DNA of 64,000 nucleotides from Setoptus koraiensis (Eukaryota; Arthropoda), in NCBI GenBank assembly GCA_048013815.1, contig CM106586.1, positions 23,994,001 to 24,058,000 on the forward strand, read 5' to 3'. Position numbers and translations under genes: made by a program. Below, in pieces: positions 49,566 through 60,599 of this stretch (positions are counted from its first letter, which is position 1; every line of letters begins with the position of its first letter). The notes beneath the pieces were generated by a model. It worked only from the letters and a program-made list of their open reading frames with translations. It did not search any database and was not told where the DNA came from.

Positions 49566-50684
49566 TCATTGATCCTGAGACTCACGCACATCATCACCTG
49601 TGTCTAGGAGATAGTATCCGTCAGACAGTCTATATTTGAACTTTGACTGGCCGTCAGGTAATGAGTATTTGTGCATAGTAATGAGATGTCTAGATAGGTT
49701 GCTCCCTCGACTGTACAGTTTGCTACATACATGACAAAGGTAATTATTGGGCTGTTGATGCAACTTTACATGCCGATTGAAAGAATCTTCGCTCTGAGTT
49801 TGAAAGTCGCATCTCTCGCACACAAACGGCTCTGTGGGTATCTGGTGAGTTTTCACATGCCGCCTAAGATCATTTATTTGTTTGAAGTTTGAAGTACATA
49901 AGCTACACTCGTAGACTCTTTCGTCGGCATGCCTGTAAATCTTGTGACTCTTCAAACTTGATGCTGATCTTCCATTAAATGAACACAAGTTGCATCGGTA
50001 GGCATTTGAATGATTTCTTACATGTTCTCGCAAGAGAGATGAAGTAGGGAACATTTGTTCGCACCCTCTATGGGTACATTTGTATAATTTTGTATCAAGA
50101 CCTTCTACGCTATAGGTCTCAATACTAGTTTCCACACCATCAATCTTGGCTCGTTTTGTATCAACTGATTCTCGCATCCTGTATCGCGGAAGTTTTAAAT
50201 GACGCAAGAAATGATCGGCGAATTTAATCTTTGAAGCGAAGAAATTTCCACATTTCGGGCAGGCGTACATCTTTTCCAGTGTATGTACTCTAAGATGTTC
50301 CTTGAGTAAAGTCATAGTCCTAAATGAGCCCGGAAATGTACAATCGATCCATTGGCATTTCCTCAGTTGACCTGGCCTAAAACTTATATCCTGGGCGTGC
50401 AGTGCTACATGTTTATAAAATATCTCAGCAACAACAAATCGCTCATTACAGCAAGACCATCTACATACTAATGTTGTTGGTAACGGCGGAAAGTTAATTG
50501 TGTCATCTGAGTAACTTCCTAATGGACATTCAATAGGTTGATTGAGTCGTTTCTCGAGTTTTTCCAACTCCATTTCTCCTGATTTCTTGATTTTGGCATG
50601 AAAATCATGGTAGGAGGAATGAACTTTGAACTCTTCTAAACAATCGAATTGCACCTCACATTTAGAACGAGTGCACTTGTACAT
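49566..50684 (-). CDS. HINFP: Histone H4 transcription factor HINFP, C2H2 zinc-finger protein (372 aa)
   Basis: HINFP binds the histone H4 promoter and activates it at the G1/S transition. The single-exon ORF starts at ATG 50684. About nine C2H2-type fingers follow in the HINFP order: MYKCTRSKCEVQFDCLEEFK; LVCRWSCCNERF...YKHVALHA; CQWIDCTFPGSFRTMTLLKE then HLRVHT; YACPKCGNFFASKIKFADHF; YKCTHRGCEQMF; YRCNLCSFNG; YECSLCTSNFKQINDLRRHV; FVCERCDFQ; YLCHVCSKLYSRGSNLSRHL. The diagnostic C-terminal block after the last finger is present (LPDGQSKFKYRLSDGYYLLD, compare WPSGHxRFRYKExEDGYMRL in vertebrates). It is shorter than the roughly 517-residue human protein, lacking N-terminal and C-terminal extensions. 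It is divergent from WDR55 across 547 bp. Confidence 0.9.
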   Translation of the reverse strand: MYKCTRSKCEVQFDCLEEFKVHSSYHDFHAKIKKSGEMELEKLEKRLNQPIECPLGSYSDDTINFPPLPTTLVCRWSCCNERFVVAEIFYKHVALHAQDISFRPGQLRKCQWIDCTFPGSFRTMTLLKEHLRVHTLEKMYACPKCGNFFASKIKFADHFLRHLKLPRYRMRESVDTKRAKIDGVETSIETYSVEGLDTKLYKCTHRGCEQMFPTSSLLREHVRNHSNAYRCNLCSFNGRSASSLKSHKIYRHADERVYECSLCTSNFKQINDLRRHVKTHQIPTEPFVCERCDFQTQSEDSFNRHVKLHQQPNNYLCHVCSKLYSRGSNLSRHLITMHKYSLPDGQSKFKYRLSDGYYLLDTGDDVRESQDQ

Positions 50685-51231
50685 CTTCTAACATGAAGTA
50701 GGAATAGCTTGCATAAATAAAATAAAATATAAACAGCTCTGGTTTTGTGTCGATGATGGACGTAAGATAATGTTATAGAATATTTTTTGTTGTCAGATCA
50801 GCTGTGTCTGTTTGTGTCTTTGCTGTTGCTTAAAAAATTCGCGCCTTTGTCCGACATTCGAAAGGACCAGGAATTTATTTTAATTGTTCAAAATGCAACA
50901 TCTTTTTTGCTTTAGCCACTATGACAAGTCAAAAAATTTAATTTATTCAATTGCCGAAATTAGTCTCGAGAAGAAACCCACGGATCCGGTTTGCCTGACA
51001 AGTTAGCATTAATCGGAGTAGGGTTTATACATTTGGAATCAGGTCCCGAGACAAAAAAAGAACGTCACTGAATTCAAATTGAGCGCTAAATAATATCTTT
51101 CGAGGGTCCAGTGCACGTGGAATCATAACAGAATCGTGGGAATTCCATACCATGTAAACAAGATTTGTTATATTAAAGTACTTCAAATGACAATTTAAAC
51201 CAAACAATTGAGACATTAAAATATTCAGGAT
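50685..51231. promoter_or_regulatory. Shared divergent promoter region of HINFP and WDR55
   Basis: The 547 bp between two head-to-head ATG codons must hold both promoters. No clear TATA box is seen; stretches such as TTAAAAAATTCGCGCC (about 50830-50845), with its CG-rich core, stand out. No other gene is present. Confidence 0.5.
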
Positions 51232-52356
51232 ATGTCTCTTGGATTCAAGTTGAACCGAAAGATCGAGGTGGTAAAAAGTGTCCAGCTATTTGATGTTAGA
51301 TTTCATCCAGTTGATAGCAATGTTTTGGCAGTCACCACTATCGAAGGAGACGTATTCCTGTACTCTATTGGAGACGACGATGCACATGATATCAAACCAA
51401 CAACAGAACTTCTCAAGCACCACAAGGGAACCCCCGTAAGAAAAGTGAGATTTGCTGATGATGGCTCACTTGTAACCTCTGCTAAAACTGTCAAAATCTA
51501 CGATTTGGCCACCTCCACCAACAAGTTTATGCTTAAAAGGGATGATGATAGGAATACCAGGTTCTATTCAATCTTATTATATGACAGCAATCTAGTATGT
51601 GCCGGTGATGACGAGGGTGAATTCTTCATGTGGGACATAAGAACTGAAGGTGATAAGCCCGTGATGCAAGCAAAAAAATGTGATCAATACATATCCGACA
51701 TGGATGCTGATCGCAACAAAAAAATTGTCATGTGCACCAGTGGCGATGGCACACTAACTGCCTTCGATGTAAGAATGAAGAAAATGATTGAACCGCAATC
51801 GGAGTTATTTGAAGCTGGCTTCCAATGTCTCAAGTATATGGAATTGAATGAGAAAGTGGTTGTTGGTGGAGAAGATGGATCATTGTATGTGTTCAAAAAT
51901 GGAGAGTGGGCCTACACCCGGGAAAAAGTCCCTGTCAGTGTATCAGGAAGATCTCGAGGGAAAACCTGCAGCGTAGACTGTATTGACGTACTCTCCGGCA
52001 CTTCCGTTATAGTTGGTTGCTCTGATGGAAGATTGAGAGCACTCAATTTGTATCCGCATAAGATTATCAAAGAATCCATTTTAAGTCACAAGATTTCCGT
52101 TGAGGCACTCCATGTAAATCCCAATGTGAACATCATAGCGACTTGTGATGAAAATATGATCAATCTAATAGATTACACAGAAGACGCGGATGAAGATCAT
52201 GAAGGAGATGGCGACAGTGCAAACAATAGTAACTCCGACACGGAAGATTCTAGTGATAATGACGAAGAAAATGAGAAGCCAGAGCCAAAATCAAAGTCTG
52301 CCAGAGGATCAAATTCAAATCCTAGGTCGGCTTTTTTCATGGATCTCGCTCAGTAG
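51232..52356 (+). CDS. WDR55: WD repeat-containing protein 55 (374 aa)
   Basis: WDR55 is a nucleolar beta-propeller protein needed for pre-rRNA processing. The single-exon ORF at ATG 51232 shows seven-bladed WD organisation: FHPVDSNVLAVTTIEGDVFL; HHKGTPVRKVRFADDGSLVT; LVCAGDDEGEFFMWDIRTEG; YISDMDADRNKKIVMCTSGD then GTLTAFDVR; YMELNEKVVVGGEDGSLYVF; DCIDVLSGTSVIVGCSDGRL; SHKISVEALHVNPNVNIIAT. The order and wording (RK.G..M...YI.DM.....KK....SGDG.L..F..R) match WDR55. An acidic, Ser/Asn-rich tail (about 317-350) and a basic end (KPEPKSKSARG) are typical of the family. The 3' end is 64 bp from the JNK stop codon on the other strand; ATTAAA at 52376 is a possible poly(A) signal. Confidence 0.9.
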   Translation: MSLGFKLNRKIEVVKSVQLFDVRFHPVDSNVLAVTTIEGDVFLYSIGDDDAHDIKPTTELLKHHKGTPVRKVRFADDGSLVTSAKTVKIYDLATSTNKFMLKRDDDRNTRFYSILLYDSNLVCAGDDEGEFFMWDIRTEGDKPVMQAKKCDQYISDMDADRNKKIVMCTSGDGTLTAFDVRMKKMIEPQSELFEAGFQCLKYMELNEKVVVGGEDGSLYVFKNGEWAYTREKVPVSVSGRSRGKTCSVDCIDVLSGTSVIVGCSDGRLRALNLYPHKIIKESILSHKISVEALHVNPNVNIIATCDENMINLIDYTEDADEDHEGDGDSANNSNSDTEDSSDNDEENEKPEPKSKSARGSNSNPRSAFFMDLAQ

Positions 52357-52420
52357 ATGTAACCATGATGTAACTATTAAATTATTATTATTTTTTTTTT
52401 AATTTTTTAATTGTATTTAT

Positions 52421-55272
<2,852 letters not shown>

Positions 55273-58200
55273 TTAATACATATTACTACTACATGAGTTA
55301 ACTGTTTCGACTCGGTCGCCATTGGTTTGTTGAGAACTTTTGTACTGAGGTACGCAGTCGGCTAACCTTCTGATTAGGCTTGAGATAAATTTCATCACAG
55401 AGAGCGGCTCATATAAAAATGATACACAACGAAAAACCTTCTTCAATTGGTTATTACTTTCTATGTAGGAAGTAGTCAATGGTGATACGTATATGGGGTA
55501 ACCGACTGGTTGATCGCAGGATGAGTTGATGAGGTTCCGTAAGGCCTGTTTAGCATTTTGTATGGAACCTCGCTCGGGGTCTGTATTCCTAAGATAAATT
55601 AGTTCTTGTTGCTGACTAGCCCATAGACCTCTCACGCATTCGCGATTGATCTTGATTATTCTGAAGCTCAAGTAGCGTCTGTTTAACATAATCACCTTGT
55701 ATTGATTACTTCCGTCATCTGTATAGAGTCTCAGCGCCAATAATGACGGGACCCCAGATAAAACTGCATTTCTCCATGCACTATCGGTCTCATGGGAAAT
55801 CACTAAATTCTTTTGATAACCAGAGATTGCTTCATATAAAACCATGTTGTCATCGTAATCATCGGGTGAAGCGAAATGGTCCTGGTGTAGCTTAAGAGAC
55901 ATTCTAACTGCAGGTATGACAACCAATTTGAACAATTTCATTTCTTGAAAAATCCATTCGTCGTGAAGTGATGTTATCCGGAAGTCACCTTTCAAAAGAG
56001 CGTGAAGCCCAAAGAGTAGAGATTCGACCGTGTGAAACTGTTGTCCATCCGATGCTGCACTAAGTGATCGTCTAGCTAGTAAACTTAAGCCGAAACATAG
56101 GGACACTAGAAATGATTCATCACTGAAATCTATGTCCGAAATTAGTCTCGCCCTCGATGTATCATTCTTGTCTGCCTTGACTCTCTGAACACAATACTTG
56201 ATCCAATCGTAATAGCATGAGCAAAATCTGGCTCGCGTAACTCCACAAAGTCGTAAGTCAAAGTCTAAATCGAGCGGAAAACTGAATGTCGGATCTAAAT
56301 CAGCGAAATTCACGTTCTTTGTGTATTCAAGTGCTTCTTTGAATGCGTCATTGTCTAACCATTTTGACAACTGTGGTGATGTTACGGCAAAATAGATGAT
56401 CGACTTGACGTAGTATGTCATTAAGGCTCGTCTCAAGTCAAATGGTTGTAACATGGCAACGGCCGGATTGTCAGATATTGAATATCCCTCAAGAACATAT
56501 CTATTGTTAGTAACGTGCCACGCCAGCCAGCGCTGGTTAAATGCGGCATTCGCGGATAATAAATAAGGCAAATGACCTGGCTCACAACAACAACAGCCAT
56601 CATCTTGAGATACGCCCTCGGTTATTGCCTCCACCTCCTGTTGCTGACAATAAGTGCCCCTAAACTCAAGTCCTCTAAGTTGGAAAGTACACAATCCATT
56701 ACCCAACTCAATTATATGAATTAGACAATTGAGGTTGTCGCTCGCCATGATGAAGCAGTCGCCTTGACTGACCGTCCCCCATCTTCCTAATCCTAAGTCA
56801 CCACATAGTTTCTTTTGAAGGCATCTTGTGAGATTTTCGTAGAATATGCCGTCTAATCTGTTAGCGTCAATCCTATTGCGCTCGAGCTGCGCAGCCAATC
56901 TAGTCGTATTTATATCTATTATATTGGTATTGTAATCGCGCTCCCAAAACCTCATCGGTCTAACATAGGACATTAGAAAGATGGCACTACCCATAACTGG
57001 CTGCAAAGGTGCAGATAAAATTGATGATAATATCGCTTGCGCAAATAATATTGCTGAATGTGGAACGCTGAAAGGTTGAGCAAAGGCATGGAAAGCGCTT
57101 CCCCAAGGTATTTGCCAGGGAGCTATGTAGATCAATATAAATTTTACTTTCAATAGAAGTTCCTGCATCTTTACTTGTAATATCGAGAAAAAAAAATAAT
57201 TCACTATGAATGTATGGTGATTCAATCTTGCTGCGTCGTATTCAAAAAATAGGTATGTAAATATGAGAGTTATATAATTGGGGGATGAATCGTTGAATGA
57301 CGAACGTATCAATTTCAGGCTTATTATCACAAATAACAGCACACCCAGCTGCGGTCCAAACAATTCTTTCACTTGTATAGCGCCCTTTGTAATAGCGCTC
57401 AACCAGAATAGGGGGTATATAACATTTCTTTCCAAGAATATTCCCCAAGCGTAAACTCGCTCAAACCACATAAGTTTTGCATAGGTTCGTACTTCGAAGT
57501 AATAATATTCACTAGATTTCAGTATAGGTTCTGGAAAGCAAAGCCACGGAAGATCTTTTCGCATTTGAGGTATCACATAATGAAATAGAAATCCCCAGAG
57601 TATTGTTGCCTGGGAAAAATACCATTCGACACTATATGGTATGATTGAGAATATTGAACTGACATGTAATGAGAACACTCCTATCAATGTCAACATACAA
57701 CAGGTTAGATCAGATTTAAGTCGCTGTATGTAAATACTGTCTACTTCATTTTGAATTTTCGTAGATATAGATTCTTCTCCATAAAGACTATCTCCATCGT
57801 TTTCTGGCTCACACGCAGAAGTTCTATTCAACGGATTTAAGGCATAAGCAGACTCAACTGGTGGATTGTTCCTCCAAAGTGGGACCAAATTCTTCTTTAT
57901 AAGTCGAAAAGTAATAGTTGGATCACTAGAGCTGCGACTTAAGGCGTATGCAACGGCTATCAATATACCACAATAGAGAGAAAATATTGTATTGTGAGAG
58001 GCGTCCGCATCTGTCGATCCTATCGAAGCAAAGGCAAATATGTATAATAAGCTCACGGTGAGTATACTTCTGCAAATAGAATAGAAAGCTGATTTCAAGC
58101 CCAATGTTGCAGCCGTTGATCCAAATAGATGCATGTCTATTTGTTCACAAACATACATGATGAATGTAGTTATTTGAGGAAGTAGGCCTAGATTGAAAAT

Positions 58201-58863
58201 TAGTGGAAAGCTCAAAATTGAAATGGAGCTTAAGTTGCGTAGCACTAAGAAGACTGATTTGTCTAGAATGTTGAAGTTATAAATTAAGAATGACGGTTCT
58301 ATTGTTGGTTCATATTTTAAATAGGCTTGACATAATAGTATCACCAGTGCGAGCAAGCAAAAATAAATAGGTCTAGATAATGATATAACTCTATTGAATC
58401 CGTGAGTCGGTGATGCTGGGTCCGGTTGAACACTTTTCAGTAAAGTGAATTGTGAGCTGGCAACAACCAAACAGAAAACTATTTGCCATATATTGCTCCA
58501 TAAATTTAGTTGTATAAGTAAGGCTGCAAAGATCGAGACCATCATTGCTAATAATATAGATATGACAGTCTCTAATTTTGTTAAATTGAGATCTAATAGT
58601 GGTTCTGGCCGTTTTGAGTTCCATATCTTCAGACCGGTAAATGCGATTCCTATCGATATGGCGTATGAGAACCATAATAAAAAAGTTAATGATTTGTACA
58701 TCCTACCTAGTGCTGTGGTTATGGTGGGTAAAATCAATAGAATGAACCAAGTGTATTTAAGTATCATTCTTGATGTACTAGGCAGTCGGGGATCGTGGAA
58801 CCATCCACCGGTGAATGATGCCATGACTCCTTGGCGGAGAACAGATAATGTCAATGATTCCAT
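55273..58863 (-). CDS. PCNX4: Pecanex-like protein 4 (1196 aa)
   Basis: This is a large multi-pass membrane protein of the pecanex family, whose exact function is unclear. The ORF from ATG 58863 is uninterrupted. Residues about 25-600 contain a dozen or more hydrophobic segments. The pecanex C-terminal domain starts near 585 (PWGSAFHAFAQPFSVPHSAI) and includes GSAIFLMSYVRPMRFWERDY, FYENLTRCLQ, GDCFIMASDNLNCLIHIIEL and GLEFRGTYCQQQEVEAI (about 729). The hallmark end is present: LWASQQQELIYLRNTDPERG, SIQNAKQALRNLINSS, and DQPVGYPIYVSPLTTSY (about 1067-1131). Length (human PCNX4 about 1170) and the short N-terminus favour PCNX4 over PCNX1-3, which exceed 2000 residues. There are no introns across 3.6 kb. 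Confidence 0.92.
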   Translation of the reverse strand: MESLTLSVLRQGVMASFTGGWFHDPRLPSTSRMILKYTWFILLILPTITTALGRMYKSLTFLLWFSYAISIGIAFTGLKIWNSKRPEPLLDLNLTKLETVISILLAMMVSIFAALLIQLNLWSNIWQIVFCLVVASSQFTLLKSVQPDPASPTHGFNRVISLSRPIYFCLLALVILLCQAYLKYEPTIEPSFLIYNFNILDKSVFLVLRNLSSISILSFPLIFNLGLLPQITTFIMYVCEQIDMHLFGSTAATLGLKSAFYSICRSILTVSLLYIFAFASIGSTDADASHNTIFSLYCGILIAVAYALSRSSSDPTITFRLIKKNLVPLWRNNPPVESAYALNPLNRTSACEPENDGDSLYGEESISTKIQNEVDSIYIQRLKSDLTCCMLTLIGVFSLHVSSIFSIIPYSVEWYFSQATILWGFLFHYVIPQMRKDLPWLCFPEPILKSSEYYYFEVRTYAKLMWFERVYAWGIFLERNVIYPLFWLSAITKGAIQVKELFGPQLGVLLFVIISLKLIRSSFNDSSPNYITLIFTYLFFEYDAARLNHHTFIVNYFFFSILQVKMQELLLKVKFILIYIAPWQIPWGSAFHAFAQPFSVPHSAILFAQAILSSILSAPLQPVMGSAIFLMSYVRPMRFWERDYNTNIIDINTTRLAAQLERNRIDANRLDGIFYENLTRCLQKKLCGDLGLGRWGTVSQGDCFIMASDNLNCLIHIIELGNGLCTFQLRGLEFRGTYCQQQEVEAITEGVSQDDGCCCCEPGHLPYLLSANAAFNQRWLAWHVTNNRYVLEGYSISDNPAVAMLQPFDLRRALMTYYVKSIIYFAVTSPQLSKWLDNDAFKEALEYTKNVNFADLDPTFSFPLDLDFDLRLCGVTRARFCSCYYDWIKYCVQRVKADKNDTSRARLISDIDFSDESFLVSLCFGLSLLARRSLSAASDGQQFHTVESLLFGLHALLKGDFRITSLHDEWIFQEMKLFKLVVIPAVRMSLKLHQDHFASPDDYDDNMVLYEAISGYQKNLVISHETDSAWRNAVLSGVPSLLALRLYTDDGSNQYKVIMLNRRYLSFRIIKINRECVRGLWASQQQELIYLRNTDPERGSIQNAKQALRNLINSSCDQPVGYPIYVSPLTTSYIESNNQLKKVFRCVSFLYEPLSVMKFISSLIRRLADCVPQYKSSQQTNGDRVETVNSCSSNMY

Positions 58864-58946
58864 TTAGATTTGCAGTAAGATTTACCCAAATGAGTACAGT
58901 TAAAGTCATCCAAATGCGAATGAGTCCAAATGCGAAAAATGATCAC

Positions 58947-58981
58947 GTTTTCAATGTTTTCAATGTTTTCAATGTTTTCAC
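58947..58981. repeat. 9-bp tandem repeat GTTTTCAAT
   Basis: Three exact copies are followed by a partial fourth (GTTTTCAC). The array starts 84 bp from the PCNX4 start codon, within its likely promoter or 5'UTR. Confidence 0.9.
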
Positions 58982-59707
58982 TTGTTTCTCTCAGCGGCAA
59001 ATTCGAACAATGGAAATTTTCCGCTCGACATTGGGACATATATCTCCCTCCCAAGTGGGGAGTCCCCACATTCTCCTTTCAAATTGAGACTTGGAAGGTA
59101 GAATATTCTTTTGTGACTTCACACATGCGAGAAAAAGATGAATCGATTAATGCAATCATACAAATACATTTTCGATATCGATCGAAACACATGAAATCAC
59201 CGGGGACATGCAGATCTTCATTCAGTCTCTCATTGAAATGGGAGGTCTCAACTTGCGAACGGGAGAGGGAGCTCTCTGTTCTCGCCCACAAAACAGGGAG
59301 AGTGAGATGTGAGGTTCCCGCGCGGAGTTCTTTTCAGCTTAACCTATCACTGATCGAATCTTTAGTCGGGTCTCTAGTTTCGGAAGTATTACAATCGGGA
59401 TTCCCAATATGCAAGCTTATTATTAACGTATACAGCCCCAAAATGTTGAGCTGTCTCAATGTTTTATGACAATAACTTACTTTTTTTCATGGGAGAGACG
59501 GAGAGAGAGAGAGAGATTGAAAAGCTTGCAGACAAAGACAGGGATAGTCACTCATATCAGTGGTAAACAGAAAGAATTTCCAATTCATAAATTGATGAGT
59601 AGATTGTCACAAAATGATCTCATCCATTTAAGGTTTGGACGGTCTTCATGGCAAGAGGCCGCATAGAAAACCCAAAAAACTATTATCAGAAATTCAATTA
59701 GAAAGTT

Positions 59708-59953
59708 TCAACTGTTGACGCTTTCAATACAATCAACACTTCCATCCATAATCTCTGAAGAACTGGGCGGGGTGTCAAGTTGAATTCTACTCAACATTCT
59801 ATTGAGATTTAAGTCATTGCGAATGATTGAGGCTACAGAATGATGTCCGAAATATGTGGCCAGACAACTATCATGAAATTCAGCGCTGTGATAAGGATGC
59901 CGAACTTCGAAGCAATGCCCCAGTTCCATGTGCCTTGTAGCAGGTCGGTATCA
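59708..59953 (-). CDS. Possible small or terminal-exon CDS, unassigned
   Basis: A minus-strand frame reads YRPATRHMELGHCFEVRHPY, then HSAEFHDSCLATYFGHHSVA, and ends SSSEIMDGSVDCIESVNS before a stop. From the internal ATG at 59929 it is 73 residues. Composition is protein-like and non-repetitive, with clustered His residues and a Ser/Asp-rich end. A possible acceptor (AATTTAAGTTTAG or CTACAAG) lies just upstream. I do not recognise a family; it may be the last exon of a short gene or chance. Confidence 0.25.
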
Positions 59954-60599
59954 GGAAGATCTAAACTTAAATTGGCAAATGGTCAGTTCATGCTGGCATT
60001 GACTTGATAAACGATACAAATCACAATCGATGAGATTAGGTCAAGTTCATTAATGGACACTGATAGACACTGCGCGAAGAATGAATTGTTCTTTGTTGCA
60101 GTAGTGAACATAAGCTCTGATTGTCTAATTGAGCAATGAAGACAATGGACATAATTCACACGTACCATTTAAATTGAGGTTATCTTTTACTATCTTAGTT
60201 AGCTGTTAACTTGCCTGTGCTTATCGTTGAAAATGGTAAGCGCCAGTTGACTGCTAAGTAATATATGAATTTCGAATGAAACATTTAGGAGTTCGATCTA
60301 CATGGTCGAAGACCTAAACTTAATTCACTCTTATAATGGATGCAAAATGTGAGTTCGATAGCAGTTGATTCATCTTGAAACCTTATTCAAAAACATTTAC
60401 TAACGTGTTAGTTTCTTTCCATCTTTCGACAACATGGCGAATATATAATAAGTAACGCAGGTGATCCACTATCCACAGTAATGATCGGAGGAGAGTTTAG
60501 GCAAGTATTTCACAACTCGATCCAATCAACTAAAATAAATTAATCTTCATTCTAATAATAATGTGTCAACGATGACAATTTTGTCGAAATTTCAGATTG

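Larger units (their letters stand above)
58864..60599. other. Divergent intergenic region between PCNX4 and the Lys-rich gene
   Basis: It should contain both promoters and the 5'UTR exon(s) of the plus-strand gene, since its first coding exon is preceded by an acceptor at 60595. It includes GTTTTCAAT repeats (58947-58981), a GA run (about 59495-59516), a GC-richer stretch (about 59040-59340) that yields a 179-codon plus-strand ORF of doubtful reality, and a minus-strand coding-like ORF at 59708-59953. Confidence 0.45.

Noticed and set aside
58930-59469. 179-codon plus-strand ORF
   Set aside because: It begins with the GTTTTCAAT tandem repeat read as FSMFSM, contains GA-run residues and has no recognisable family; it lies in the likely PCNX4 promoter.
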